A stretch of 64,000 nucleotides of DNA. Source: JBEKYD01 sp052148435. GTDB lineage: Bacteria > Acidobacteriota > Terriglobia > Bryobacterales > Bryobacteraceae. The stretch lies in assembly GCA_052148435.1 (NCBI GenBank), contig JBKQIF010000031.1, positions 1 through 64,000 on the forward strand, written 5' to 3'. Under the pieces are notes generated by a model that was given only the letters and a program-made list of their open reading frames with translations, was not told the DNA's origin and made no database searches. Both the position numbers and the translations under genes were made by a program. Each line of letters opens with the position of its first letter. Within the stretch, counting starts at the first letter, position 1. Positions 16,795 through 26,017 of this stretch are shown one piece after another.

Positions 16795-17946
16795 TCAGCT
16801 CTGCCCCAGGCGGTTGAACACGTGCTCGATGTTGGTGTTCACGGCTGCCTCGATGGCGGCCTCATTGCGGCTAGGGAACAGCAGGTCGCCGTAACCATCG
16901 GCCTGAAGCGCCTTGACCGACGCCACCGGAATGCTCTTCTGCACCTCGCTTAGCGACTTCCCGGCCTTCTTGCCGGCTTCCACTCTGGTTGCCAGCTCGT
17001 CGATGTAGTTGCGCTGGCTGGTCAGGCGCTGCTTCCCATGCGCGACCGTGCCATGGCCACCGGCAACGAAATCGAAATCCAGCTTGGCCACCGAATCCAT
17101 GGTCTTCGGCCATTCGGCGGGATAGCTATCGGCCATATACGGCAGCGCGCCCTGGATCATGTCGCCGGTTGCCACCACACGCTTCTGCGGGCAGAACACC
17201 ACCACGTCGCCGGCGGTGTGGGCGCGTCCGTGAAACTCGACATGCAGGTCGTGAGCCTTGTCCTTAATTACGTACGTCTTGGCGAAGGTAACGGTCGGGA
17301 GCACGGGGGCGAAGTCGCGGATCTCGCGCTCGTAGGACTCCAACTGGCGAATCTGTTCGGCTAGCTGCGCTTTTTGCTCCGGCGAAGTGGCCGCGCTCAA
17401 CTGCTGCCGCGCCTCATCGAGCAAGGCCGGGACATGCGGCGGGCTGGTGACATGGCCGTGCGGATCGAGCGACTCCCGCAAGCGCGCCTGGGAGAACTGC
17501 TGTTCCAGCTTCTTGGTGGCGTCGCTGGCGACGACCTTGAGGTCCTTGCCGAATGCGTCGCGATAGCCGGCGTCGCCCTGGATGTGGTCCCAGTGGAAAT
17601 GGGTGTTCACCAGGTACCGCACGGGCTTCGGGGTGACCTGTTGCTTGATCTGTGCGATCATCGCCGCCGCGGCGGAAGGCTTCGAATGCGCATCCACCAC
17701 CAGCACGTCGGCTGAATTTACAAAGATGGCGGCATTGCAATTGAGCAGCACCTGCGGCCGCGCGAAGGCGAAGTAGACTCCCTCGGCCACCTTCTGAATG
17801 TCAAACAGATCGGTGGGAGCGCCGGGGGACATGGCCTGCGCCCAGGCGGCGCGGCGCCAGGCCAGGTCGAGGATCGAGGCTCCGGCCATCGAACCGAGAG
17901 CCATCCGCCCGAAAAAGTCGCGGCGCGAAACCGCGTGTTGGCACAT
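16795..17946 (-). CDS. Tat-exported metallo-beta-lactamase-fold hydrolase
   Basis: This 383-residue protein has a twin-arginine leader (SRRDFFGRMALGSMAG) and an MBL-fold domain with the metal motif THFHWDH (His116, His118, Asp120, His121), GRAHTAGD and ATGDM. It is therefore exported folded, with two metal ions probably bound in the cytoplasm. About 90 residues of helical insert separate the first motif from the later ligands, unlike compact class B beta-lactamases. The substrate is unknown; a beta-lactamase role is possible but not supported by context. It diverges from rhamnulokinase. Confidence 0.85.
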   Translation of the reverse strand: MCQHAVSRRDFFGRMALGSMAGASILDLAWRRAAWAQAMSPGAPTDLFDIQKVAEGVYFAFARPQVLLNCNAAIFVNSADVLVVDAHSKPSAAAAMIAQIKQQVTPKPVRYLVNTHFHWDHIQGDAGYRDAFGKDLKVVASDATKKLEQQFSQARLRESLDPHGHVTSPPHVPALLDEARQQLSAATSPEQKAQLAEQIRQLESYEREIRDFAPVLPTVTFAKTYVIKDKAHDLHVEFHGRAHTAGDVVVFCPQKRVVATGDMIQGALPYMADSYPAEWPKTMDSVAKLDFDFVAGGHGTVAHGKQRLTSQRNYIDELATRVEAGKKAGKSLSEVQKSIPVASVKALQADGYGDLLFPSRNEAAIEAAVNTNIEHVFNRLGQS

Positions 17947-18076
17947 TGGAAAATTCTCCTTGAGGATCAGAATACAACTTTAAGGGCCGGCGGGAGAGAT
18001 ATCTTCCGGGAAGGCCGCAAGCTGCCGGCGGGGAGAGTGAACCCCGGCCGACCGGGTGATACAATGGCGCGCGATT

Positions 18077-19486
18077 ATGTCGAACTACCTGGCGGTCGAT
18101 CTGGGAGCCGAGAGCGGGCGGGTGATGCTGGGCGAACTGGCGGGCGGGCGCCTGGCGCTCGAAGAGCTGCGGCGTTTTCCGAACCAGCCGGTGGAGCTGC
18201 CTTCCGGGTTATATTGGGACGCCTTCCGCCTGTTTCACGAAATCGAAGAGGGCTTGAGTATTGCCGGGCGGGAGCGCAAACTGGCCGTGGCCGGCATCGG
18301 CGTAGACACCTGGGGCGTGGATTTCGGGCTGCTGGCGGCCGACGGCGGGCTGATCGACTGCCCGCGCCACTACCGGGACGCGCGCACGAACGGGATTGAA
18401 GAGCGGCTGTTTGAAGCGGTGCCGCGTTGGGAGGTTTTTTCGCGCACCGGCATCCAGATCATGTCCATCAACTCGCTCTGCCAGTTGTATTCGATGCGTC
18501 TGGCGGCGTTGCCGGTGCTGAGCGATGCGGATCGGCTGCTGTTCATGCCGGACCTCCTCAACTACTGGCTGACCGGCGAGAAGCGCAGCGAAGTCACGAT
18601 TGCCAGCACGTCGCAGTTCTATGACCCGCGAACGCGCCAGTTCGACGCGGAATTGCTCGGCAAGCTCGGGATTCCGACGCGCATCCTGAGCGAGATGGTG
18701 GAACCGGGACGCGCCGTGGGCAAGCTGCTGCCGCGCCTGGCCAGTTCGACGGGCCTGGGCCCGGTGACCGTCTACGCTACCGCGGCCCACGATACCGCCT
18801 CGGCGGTCGCCGCGGTACCGGCCGCGGGCGGCGACGATTGGTGCTACATCAGCTCCGGAACGTGGTCCCTGATGGGCGTGGAGCTGGAGGCCCCGCTCAT
18901 CGACCAACGCTCGTACGAGCTGAACTACACCAACGAAGCCGGGGTGGAAGGCCGCACGCGCCTGCTCAAGAACATTGCCGGATTGTGGCTGTTGCAGGAA
19001 TGCCGGCGGGCGTGGGCCGCCACGGGCGAACGCTTCGGCTACGAAGAGCTGGTCGAGATGGCGGAGAAGGCCGGTCCGGCCAAGGTCATCCTCCGTCCCG
19101 ACGATTTTTTTCAGCCAGGCGATATGCCCACGCGCATCGCGGATTGGTGCCGCGCCCGAAACCTGGCCCCGCCCGAGACGCCCGGGGAATTCTGCCGCGT
19201 CATCCTGGAAAGCCTGGCGCATCGTTACCGCGAGGTACTGGAAGGACTGGAGAAGCTGACCGGCCGCAGTATCCGCACCATCCACATCGTGGGAGGCGGC
19301 AGCCGCAACGCGCTGCTCAATCGACTGGTGGCGCAGGTGACGGGGCGGACGGTGGTGGCGGGACCAATCGAAGCTACCGCGGCGGGCAACGTGCTGGTAC
19401 AAGCGATCGGCGCCGGTGAAGTCCGGAACCTGGAAGAGGCCCGCGCCATCGTTCGGCGGTCGTTCGAGATCCGCACCTTCCAATAG
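18077..19486 (+). CDS. rhaB: L-rhamnulokinase (FGGY family)
   Basis: This 469-residue enzyme should phosphorylate L-rhamnulose at C1 with ATP in the cytoplasm. The N-terminal phosphate-binding motif AVDLGAESGRVMLGEL and GVDTWGVDFGLL are typical of rhamnulokinase, as are FMPDLLNYWLTGEKRSE and YISSGTWSLMGVE. IVGGGSRNALLNRLVA is the FGGY C-terminal signature. The start at 18077 gives the canonical MSNYLAVDLGAESG. Rhamnose isomerase, aldolase and transporter are not adjacent. The GH78 gene at 0.2-3.4 kb could supply the sugar. Confidence 0.94.
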   Translation: MSNYLAVDLGAESGRVMLGELAGGRLALEELRRFPNQPVELPSGLYWDAFRLFHEIEEGLSIAGRERKLAVAGIGVDTWGVDFGLLAADGGLIDCPRHYRDARTNGIEERLFEAVPRWEVFSRTGIQIMSINSLCQLYSMRLAALPVLSDADRLLFMPDLLNYWLTGEKRSEVTIASTSQFYDPRTRQFDAELLGKLGIPTRILSEMVEPGRAVGKLLPRLASSTGLGPVTVYATAAHDTASAVAAVPAAGGDDWCYISSGTWSLMGVELEAPLIDQRSYELNYTNEAGVEGRTRLLKNIAGLWLLQECRRAWAATGERFGYEELVEMAEKAGPAKVILRPDDFFQPGDMPTRIADWCRARNLAPPETPGEFCRVILESLAHRYREVLEGLEKLTGRSIRTIHIVGGGSRNALLNRLVAQVTGRTVVAGPIEATAAGNVLVQAIGAGEVRNLEEARAIVRRSFEIRTFQ

Positions 19487-19673
19487 ATGTTGCCGGATGG
19501 CTCAAGGCCGGTACTAAACCCGCGGGCCGTACCGCCGCCGCGATCGCATCATGTTAATCGAAGCAGGTCAATAGGTTAACGCGATTGTAGGCGGATGTAA
19601 GCGTTGTGCAATGATGACGCACATAGAAATTTTCAATTGGACCGGATTGGTCCGCGGGCGTTAGGGTGAAATT

Positions 19674-20468
19674 ATGACTGCCACCGCAATCGCAAAAGCA
19701 CCGGAAAGTCAAATCTCGATTTTGCATCGCATTAGCAACATCGTAAGTTCCGATCTGGGGCTCGATGAGATCCTGGGAGAAGTGATCGCCGTTACCCTGC
19801 AGGCCACCGCCTGCGATGCCTGTCTGGTTTACCTTCTCGACCGCAACTCCGACGAGCGCGACCTGGTCTTGCGCGCTTCGCAGTTACCCCACAGCGCCGC
19901 GGTTGGAAGCCTGCGGATCAGGGCCGGTGAAGGGGTGACCGGCTGGGTAGCGGAAAACAAATCGCCCGTGGTTCTGGCTTCGAAGGCTTACGACGATCCG
20001 CGGTTCAAAGCTTTTCAAACCTTGGTGGAAGACACTTACGAAGCCCTGCTTTCGGTGCCGCTGATTTCGGGTGGCATCGTCATCGGCGTCGTTAACGTGC
20101 ATCATCGCGATTCCCACAAGCACACGCGCGACGAGCGCAACATGCTCGGCTTCATCGGAGAACAGCTCGGCATCGCGATTTCCCGTTCGCAGCTCGCCCG
20201 CGAAAACGAGCGGCTGATGGAAGAAACCGCCGAAATGCGCCGCGAGCTGGAGACGCGCAAGCTGGTGGAAAGAGCCAAAGGCATTCTGCAATTGCGCTAT
20301 GGGATTAGCGAAGAGGACGCTTACTTCCGTCTGCGCAACCAGAGCCGCCGCATGCGCCGGCCCATGAAGGAACTGGCCGAAGCGATTATTCTCTCCGAAG
20401 ATCTCACCCGGCAACCGGGCGCCCAAGCCGCGCAACCGGGCCGCGCGGGACTGGAGCTGCGCGCGTAG
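19674..20468 (+). CDS. GAF-ANTAR domain RNA-binding regulator
   Basis: This 264-residue cytoplasmic protein has an N-terminal GAF sensor domain (about residues 15-175; GEGVTGWVAENKSPVVL is typical). A short coiled coil follows, then a C-terminal ANTAR domain (about 193-245; KLVERAKGILQLRYGISEED). ANTAR domains bind paired hairpins in nascent RNA and prevent termination. There is no phospho-acceptor receiver domain, so the signal probably reaches it through a ligand of the GAF domain. The target transcript cannot be named; a hairpin lies 109 bases downstream, but it is a dispersed repeat. Confidence 0.9.
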   Translation: MTATAIAKAPESQISILHRISNIVSSDLGLDEILGEVIAVTLQATACDACLVYLLDRNSDERDLVLRASQLPHSAAVGSLRIRAGEGVTGWVAENKSPVVLASKAYDDPRFKAFQTLVEDTYEALLSVPLISGGIVIGVVNVHHRDSHKHTRDERNMLGFIGEQLGIAISRSQLARENERLMEETAEMRRELETRKLVERAKGILQLRYGISEEDAYFRLRNQSRRMRRPMKELAEAIILSEDLTRQPGAQAAQPGRAGLELRA

Positions 20469-20576
20469 GGAAAGTGCAATCGGTTCCGGACCTGGCCGTT
20501 GGTTTCCGTCACCAATTACCTGTTTCCCCGCGAGAGTTTGCGGGCAGCGCAACCTGGATTTCGCCATCGGCAGTCA

Positions 20577-20606
20577 GCGGTCAGCCACACCGGGCCGGCT
20601 GACCGC
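20577..20606. repeat. Hairpin in an intergenic dispersed repeat
   Basis: GCGGTCAGCC and GGCTGACCGC pair perfectly around a 10-base loop. The flanking text, CCGATCGCTGAAAGCTT, is of the same type as the stretch before the phosphatase gene near 52.6 kb. No T-run follows, so it is not a good terminator. It lies between the GAF-ANTAR gene and uppS. Confidence 0.6.
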
Positions 20607-20703
20607 CGATCGCTGAAAGCTTGCCGCCGGTATGCGATACAGCCCATAAATCACAGCCAACCGACGGTGCCAGGCAGGCTGTTGTACGATAAGGCAATAC
20701 TGC

Positions 20704-21540
20704 ATGAAGGCACTACTCGAATCGCTGACGCCAGGGGAACGCGACTGGCAACTGGCACAAGCGATTGACGGCTCCCGCCTCCCGGCGCACATAGCGATCA
20801 TCATGGACGGCAACGGCCGTTGGGCGGGGCGCAGGCTGCTGCCGCGCGTGGCCGGACACAAGGCTGGCGTGGGCCCGGTGCGCTCCACGGTGGAAACCTG
20901 CGCGCGCATGGGGATCAAGGCCCTCACCCTCTACGCATTTTCGGTGGAGAACTGGAAACGGCCGCGGCATGAAGTCGAAACGCTGTGGCGGCTGCTGCGC
21001 TATTACCTCAAGCAGGAGCTTGGGAACCTGCAGAAGAACGATATCCGGCTGCAGGCCATCGGGCGGCTGGAAGCGTTGCCGGCCGAAGTGCGCCGCGAGC
21101 TGGAATCGGTAGTGGAAGCCACGTCGGCCAATCGCGGCCTGGTGGTGAATCTGGCGATCAATTACGGCGGGCGCGCCGAGATCGTCGACGCGGTAAACTC
21201 GATTCTCGAAATGGCGCGCCTCGACGGCAGCCTCGCGTCGCTCAAACTGGATGAAGAACGGATCGCCGCCAACCTGTACACGGCCTCCTGCCCCGACCCC
21301 GATCTGTTGATCCGCACCTCCGGCGAAATGCGTATCAGTAATTTCCTGTTGTGGCAAATTGCCTACGCCGAACTGGTGGTCACCGAAACCTTGTGGCCGG
21401 ATTTCACCCAAACCGATCTGTTGCAGGCCGTGCTGGAATACCAGAAGCGCGACCGCCGCTACGGCGGATTGAGCAGCGGGCCGCCTTCGAGCGTCGCCAC
21501 CGGTGAAGAGGCATTGATGCCTGCGCTCGGCCCCTCATGA
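20704..21540 (+). CDS. uppS: Isoprenyl (undecaprenyl) diphosphate synthase
   Basis: This 278-residue cytoplasmic enzyme condenses isopentenyl diphosphate onto farnesyl diphosphate to give the long cis-polyprenyl carrier for peptidoglycan and O-antigen. The catalytic stretch HIAIIMDGNGRWAGRR (Asp near residue 34) and the central AFSVENWKRP, ITYGG-like INYGGRAEIVDA and C-terminal PDPDLLIRTSGEMRISNFLL are all diagnostic. Its stop overlaps the cdsA start by four bases (ATGA), a common uppS-cdsA operon order. Confidence 0.96.
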   Translation: MKALLESLTPGERDWQLAQAIDGSRLPAHIAIIMDGNGRWAGRRLLPRVAGHKAGVGPVRSTVETCARMGIKALTLYAFSVENWKRPRHEVETLWRLLRYYLKQELGNLQKNDIRLQAIGRLEALPAEVRRELESVVEATSANRGLVVNLAINYGGRAEIVDAVNSILEMARLDGSLASLKLDEERIAANLYTASCPDPDLLIRTSGEMRISNFLLWQIAYAELVVTETLWPDFTQTDLLQAVLEYQKRDRRYGGLSSGPPSSVATGEEALMPALGPS

Positions 21541-22328
21541 AGCGGGTTCTCACCGCGGCCGCGCTCATCCCCATCGTCCTCTACGTAGTGCTGCTGGCGA
21601 GCCCATGGGTTCTGTGGGCGGTGGTGGTGGCGGCGGCGTTCCTCAGTTATCGCGAGTATCGCGCAATGGTCCGCGCGGCGGGTTTCGGCGACCCCGGCCT
21701 CATCGGCTACGGCGCCGGTCTGCTGTTGGTCGCGACCGCCCTTCCCCAAGCGCCGGCCGGCGCGGGCGCGCTGGTGATGGTGGCGACGGCGATGGTTGCC
21801 ATGGCTTTGGCGATGAGGGCCGCCGACCTGGCGCAGGCGCTGCCCCGCGCATCGGCGAGCGTGCTGGGCGTGACGTACATTTTCGGCTGCTGGAGCTACG
21901 CCATCCCGCTCGGCCGGGCCAACCGGCATTGGCTGATGTACGCGCTGCTGGTCTCGTGGGCGGGCGATATCGGCGCATATTACGTCGGCCGCGCCTTCGG
22001 CAAGCATCGGCTGGCGGAGCGCGTCAGTCCCAAGAAGTCCTGGGAAGGAGCGGCCGCGTCGGTGGCGACTTCGGTGCTGCTGGCGGGCGGATATCTGGCG
22101 TACTTCGTCCGCGGCGTGGCCTGGTGGCACGTGGTGGCGCTTTCGGCGCTGGCCAACGCCGCCGGGCAAATCGGAGATCTGGCCGAATCCGCCATTAAGC
22201 GCGGCGTCGGCGTAAAGGACAGCGGGTCGCTGCTGCCCGGCCACGGCGGCTTCCTGGATCGGGTGGATAGCACGCTGTTCGTGCTGCCGGTGGTGTGGGT
22301 GTACGTGGCGTTCGTGGCGGGGCGGTAG
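21537..22328 (+). CDS. cdsA: Phosphatidate cytidylyltransferase
   Basis: This 263-residue polytopic membrane enzyme makes CDP-diacylglycerol from phosphatidate and CTP, the branch point for phospholipids. The family signature KDSGSLLPGHGGFLDRVDS lies near the C-terminus, and SWAGDIGAYYVGRAFGKH and SPKKSWEGA precede it. About seven hydrophobic segments are visible. It is translationally coupled to uppS by a four-base overlap, linking lipid carrier and phospholipid supply. Confidence 0.95.
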   Translation: MKRVLTAAALIPIVLYVVLLASPWVLWAVVVAAAFLSYREYRAMVRAAGFGDPGLIGYGAGLLLVATALPQAPAGAGALVMVATAMVAMALAMRAADLAQALPRASASVLGVTYIFGCWSYAIPLGRANRHWLMYALLVSWAGDIGAYYVGRAFGKHRLAERVSPKKSWEGAAASVATSVLLAGGYLAYFVRGVAWWHVVALSALANAAGQIGDLAESAIKRGVGVKDSGSLLPGHGGFLDRVDSTLFVLPVVWVYVAFVAGR

Positions 22329-22429
22329 AAGGGGCTCAAGATGCGGGTCAATCTCGCTTAGGCGCTCTCCCACAACGGTGAGAATCCGCCAGCCCGCCAC
22401 CCACTGATTCATGAAGGGACAGGCCAAGC

Positions 22430-22887
22430 ATGGAAAAGCTATTCGAGGCCCAAGGGACGCTGGCCCTCTTCCTGATTTTCTTTATCCCCGGCTTCATTTC
22501 GCTGAAGGTCTACGACCTCCTGGTGCCTGGGGAGAGACGGGACTTTTCCAAATCGCTTTTTGACGCCGTTGCCTATAGCTCGCTGAATTTTGTCGCGCTG
22601 CTATGGCTAATCGGGATCGTGAGATCGGGCAGTCTGCCGCCTTGGCTCTGGTACGCGGCTATGTTCGTTCTATTGATCGGGATGCCGGCGGCCTGGCCGA
22701 TTTTGTTGGGCTCTATGGGGGCAGATCGTTGACATCCCACAGCCCTGCCGCGCCGGAAATCTATCTCGAGGAAGTCTGGAAGCTGGATGAAAACGGCGGC
22801 TTTACGGACTCTCGCGTCGATTCAACGGCGGGGATTCTAATCATGGGGGCCGAGATTGTGGCTCTGGAGTTCTTCCGGTACAATTGA
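22430..22887 (+). pseudogene. Broken DUF6338-type membrane protein gene
   Basis: The first frame (22430-22732) encodes the N-terminal half of what looks like a DUF6338 protein, with three hydrophobic helices (LFLIFFIPGFISLKVYDLL at the start). From about 22705 a different frame encodes the typical C-terminal half (VGLYGGRSL, then IYLEEVWKLDENGGF and a final ALEFFRYN) up to 22887. The middle of the usual protein is missing, so a deletion with frameshift is more likely than a single-base error. The intact family is a membrane protein of unknown function, often beside a small disordered protein such as the next gene. Confidence 0.65.
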
Positions 22888-22903
22888 GAAGCGGGGTACC
22901 CAA

Positions 22904-23119
22904 ATGCCTGAGAAGATCAACTATAACGCAAACGACCCCAGCAAGACCCGCTTCACTCGCGACAGCTACCAGCCAGACATAAGTAATACCGACAGCCCGG
23001 CGGTCCCCAGCAGCGGTTGGAACTACCAGCCTGTGATTCCTAAAGGCCTAGACAGCCAGGGCAAGAAACCGCCGACTGGCGGCTCGGGAGTTCCAGTGCC
23101 AAGGAACAACAACCGGTAA
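22904..23119 (+). CDS. Small Pro/Asn-rich, probably disordered protein
   Basis: This 71-residue protein is polar and rich in Pro, Ser, Asn and Gly, without hydrophobic segments, and ends GVPVPRNNNR. The ATG at 22904 follows the broken DUF6338 gene by 16 bases and likely formed an operon with it. I do not know its function. It may now be an orphan partner of the disrupted membrane protein. Confidence 0.5.
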   Translation: MPEKINYNANDPSKTRFTRDSYQPDISNTDSPAVPSSGWNYQPVIPKGLDSQGKKPPTGGSGVPVPRNNNR

Positions 23120-23162
23120 GGCCCCCCGTCAGCCCCAGCGTCCCAGCTCAGATTCGCTCCCC

Positions 23163-25583
23163 TCAGTTGGCCAGCACCACGCGCTTGATTCCCGGCTCCG
23201 GGTCCGCGGGGACGGCGGGGCGGATGCGGGCCACTACGGCCAGCGCGGCCAGGTAGAACAAGCCGCCCACGATCAGGGTCTGCACCAGGCCCAGATAGAT
23301 GGAACATACCAGCGCGGCCACCGAGCCAAGCACGCTGGCGGCGGCATTGAGCGACCAGGCCCACCGCACCGACGGCGAGTGCCAGCGTTCCAGCCGGTCG
23401 AGCCCCACCGGAAACGGCATGCCCATGGCGATCCCGAGCGGCGCGATCAAGAGCACACTGAGCACGGCCTTCCACCCCAACGGCAGCCACACCAGCCCGC
23501 CCAACATTCCCCCGAGCGTCAGCGCCAGTAACGCCGCCAGGATGGCGATGGCGCCCAGGGCTTTTGCCAGGCGGCTTTCCGCGCGGCCGATCAGGCGCCG
23601 GCTGAGGAAGCTGCCCACGCCGCTCGAAATCAGCATGGAGAATATCACCACCGCCAGCGCGTAAGTGGGATGGCCCAGGAAGAGCACGAACTTCTGGATC
23701 AGCCCGACCTCGATCAGGATATAACCGGCGCCGATGAACAGGAAGTAAGTCAGAAAGGCCGGAACCCCGGGCTTGCGCGGCAGGCGGGTACCGAGCACCA
23801 GCGGCGGCAGCAGCAGGATCAGCAGCGTCGCCACCAGGCTGACCACCATGAGCGCAAACAGCAGGGGCACGGCCTCGTTGACGGCTTTGAAATCTTCGCT
23901 GGCACGCGAGGCGGTGCGAAAGTAATGGACCAGGTCGCGCGGTTGCACGGTGTAGAAGAAGAAGGGGCGATTATCGGTTACCGGAGTGATGTCGAAGCTG
24001 TAGGCGCGCTCGTACTCGGCGGGGTGGTCGGTGTGGAGCAGTTCGTAGAACGGATTGGGCGTGGCGGCGTCGGGCAGGTAGATGGCCTGGATGTGGCCGG
24101 CGGCGAACAGGCCGCGGGCGCGGTCCAGATCGGAGGGCGCGAGGGGCCGGCGGGAGACGATGACCGTATCGAGCGCGCCCCAGCCGGCGGTCGAGCCTTC
24201 GCGGGCCACGATCAGGTTGCGCCAGGGCTGGCGCTCGCCGATCTGGGAGAGCGCTTCGCGAGCCAGGGCGACCAGGCGCAGCGATTCGCGCGGCGGATCG
24301 AAACCCCAACGGGTAAACGCCACCACGCCGTCCGGCGTGAGGTGTTCGAGATAATCGCGCATGGCATCGACGGTATACAGATTGTTCTCCGAGAGCGCAA
24401 AAGCGCCGGCGGCGGTGGCGGCCCAGGTATCCACCAGGGTGGCCTGCAGCACCTGAAAGCGATCGGTGCTGCGGCGCACCCAACTGCGGCCGTCCTCGAC
24501 GTGGATGTGCACGTCGGGGCGCAGGTAGAGGCCGCGGCTGAAATTCGGATAGCGTTCCTGCATGATGGTGCGGGCGATGATGCCGTTGATCTCGACGCCG
24601 GTAACGTCGTGGCTGCCGGAGGCCAGGGCGCGGGAAACGTCCCAGCCGCCGCCGGGTCCGATGACGAGGGTCTTGGCGCCGGGCCGCAGGACGTAGGGAA
24701 GAGCCGCGCCTTGTTCGAGCAGTAAGTGGCGGTCGGCCGGGGTGAGATGGTCGAGGTCGAAATCGGCCACCTCGGTGGAAGCGTCGGCATCGATGAAGAT
24801 CAAGTACCAGCCGTTCGGCTCGCGGACCATGCCGATACGGGAGAAAGGATTCCACTGTTGAAAGATTTCGCCGGCGATGGTGCGCTGTTTGGCGTGGCGG
24901 ACATCGATCAGGTGGTGGTGCTGGTTGTAGATCAGGAACGCCACCATGACGAGCGCCAGGGTAACCGAGCCGACACGGCCGCGCACGGAAGCAGCCATGC
25001 TGAACCAGATGGCGGCGGCGGCGGCGTAGATTACGGCCACGGCCAGAACGGTGCTGGGACCCCCGAATCCTTGAAGCAGCAGGATGAGCAGGATACATCC
25101 GGCGGCTGCGCCGGCGAGGTCGTAGAAGTAGACCCGGTTGACGCGGTCGATGGTTTCCGAGATGGCGAGCGACAACACCGCTCCGGAGACAAAGAACGGC
25201 CCCGCGGTGACGAAATAGACCAGCGCCAGATTCCAGACCGTGAGATGGGCCGGCTGGGCGAGGATGGTCACGAGCACCAGCACGACCAGGAAGCTATTGA
25301 GCGCGCTCAACCTTCCCAGGCGCGCGAACAGGGGGGCCTTCCATCCGGCCACGACGTACGAAAAAACGCCGCCGGCGCCCATGCCGAACAGCGCGATGGA
25401 GATGGCCAGAAAGGCGAAATGGTAGTAAAACACCACCGAGAAGATTCGGGTGAGAGAAAGTTCGAGCAACAGCGTGCCCATGGTGGTCAGAGCGACGCAC
25501 AGGTAAACCTGCGGCCACGGGGTGGGAGACGATTTCAGAGGTGGCAATCCTCCATGGTAGTTGAGTGGCGGCAGCGGGCTCAA
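23163..25583 (-). CDS. Polytopic membrane protein with spermidine-synthase-like methyltransferase domain
   Basis: This roughly 806-residue protein has about six N-terminal membrane helices, a central spermidine-synthase-like Rossmann domain, and six to seven more helices at the C-terminus. The domain is marked by TLVIGPGGGWDVSRAL and later SENNLYTVDAMRDYLEHL. Such fusions occur in acidobacteria and deltaproteobacteria; their reaction is not established. The polyamine-synthase catalytic context is altered, so a true spermidine synthase is doubtful. The start is uncertain: a TTG at 25583 gives the full first helix, but its GAGGAG is too close. The next ATG (25478) would cut the helix. Confidence 0.78.
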   Translation of the reverse strand: MSPLPPLNYHGGLPPLKSSPTPWPQVYLCVALTTMGTLLLELSLTRIFSVVFYYHFAFLAISIALFGMGAGGVFSYVVAGWKAPLFARLGRLSALNSFLVVLVLVTILAQPAHLTVWNLALVYFVTAGPFFVSGAVLSLAISETIDRVNRVYFYDLAGAAAGCILLILLLQGFGGPSTVLAVAVIYAAAAAIWFSMAASVRGRVGSVTLALVMVAFLIYNQHHHLIDVRHAKQRTIAGEIFQQWNPFSRIGMVREPNGWYLIFIDADASTEVADFDLDHLTPADRHLLLEQGAALPYVLRPGAKTLVIGPGGGWDVSRALASGSHDVTGVEINGIIARTIMQERYPNFSRGLYLRPDVHIHVEDGRSWVRRSTDRFQVLQATLVDTWAATAAGAFALSENNLYTVDAMRDYLEHLTPDGVVAFTRWGFDPPRESLRLVALAREALSQIGERQPWRNLIVAREGSTAGWGALDTVIVSRRPLAPSDLDRARGLFAAGHIQAIYLPDAATPNPFYELLHTDHPAEYERAYSFDITPVTDNRPFFFYTVQPRDLVHYFRTASRASEDFKAVNEAVPLLFALMVVSLVATLLILLLPPLVLGTRLPRKPGVPAFLTYFLFIGAGYILIEVGLIQKFVLFLGHPTYALAVVIFSMLISSGVGSFLSRRLIGRAESRLAKALGAIAILAALLALTLGGMLGGLVWLPLGWKAVLSVLLIAPLGIAMGMPFPVGLDRLERWHSPSVRWAWSLNAAASVLGSVAALVCSIYLGLVQTLIVGGLFYLAALAVVARIRPAVPADPEPGIKRVVLAN

Positions 25584-25587
25584 CTCC

Positions 25588-25943
25588 TCAGGCTGTCGGC
25601 TGGTAGAGGTACTTTTGAAATCCGGCGAAGAAGATTCCGATTTCCTCCGGTCTGCCCAGGTCGGCGACCGCGTCGGCGATGGCGTTATCGTACCTGAGCT
25701 TCAACAGTGGCGACAGTTTTTCCCGATCCAGCTCTTCCACCCCGACTTTGACGTACTGCGCCAGTACAAACTCGAGGAATGTCCGCTGCTTGGGGTTGAA
25801 GTGGCTGCCGATCAGGATCCTGGCCCGGGCGGCTCTTTCCGTGCGGGTGAGCGGCGGAAGTTGCGGATGTTGCGGGCGTCCACCCCGGTGGAGAGCTTTT
25901 GGGACGTGGTGAGAATGGTGGGCGCGGCCTTGGGCACCCCGCG
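25588..25943 (-). pseudogene. hsdR: Remnant of type I restriction subunit HsdR
   Basis: Two out-of-frame pieces of an HsdR protein remain. One (25857-25943) reads APTILTTSQKLSTGVDARNI, a conserved helicase-motor motif of type I restriction subunits. The other, ending at 25588, carries the C-terminal tail (TFLEFVLAQYVKVGVEELD, then FFAGFQKYLYQ). About 90% of the gene is gone. It is the last member of a decayed hsdM-nuclease-hsdR cluster on this strand. Confidence 0.75.
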
Positions 25944-26017
25944 TGCCGGCCACCTCCGCACGGTGGTATCGCAAGGAATCCATGGCGGCCGTCGTCCCGA
26001 TATAAAATACACCGAAG

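Noticed and set aside
16795..17946. Class B beta-lactamase (antibiotic resistance)
   Set aside because: The MBL motif is present, but the long insert and overall length do not match known class B enzymes and context gives no support.
20577..20606. Hairpin after the GAF-ANTAR gene as an ANTAR antitermination target
   Set aside because: ANTAR targets are paired small hairpins with hexanucleotide loops before a terminator; this single hairpin has no T-run and belongs to a dispersed repeat.
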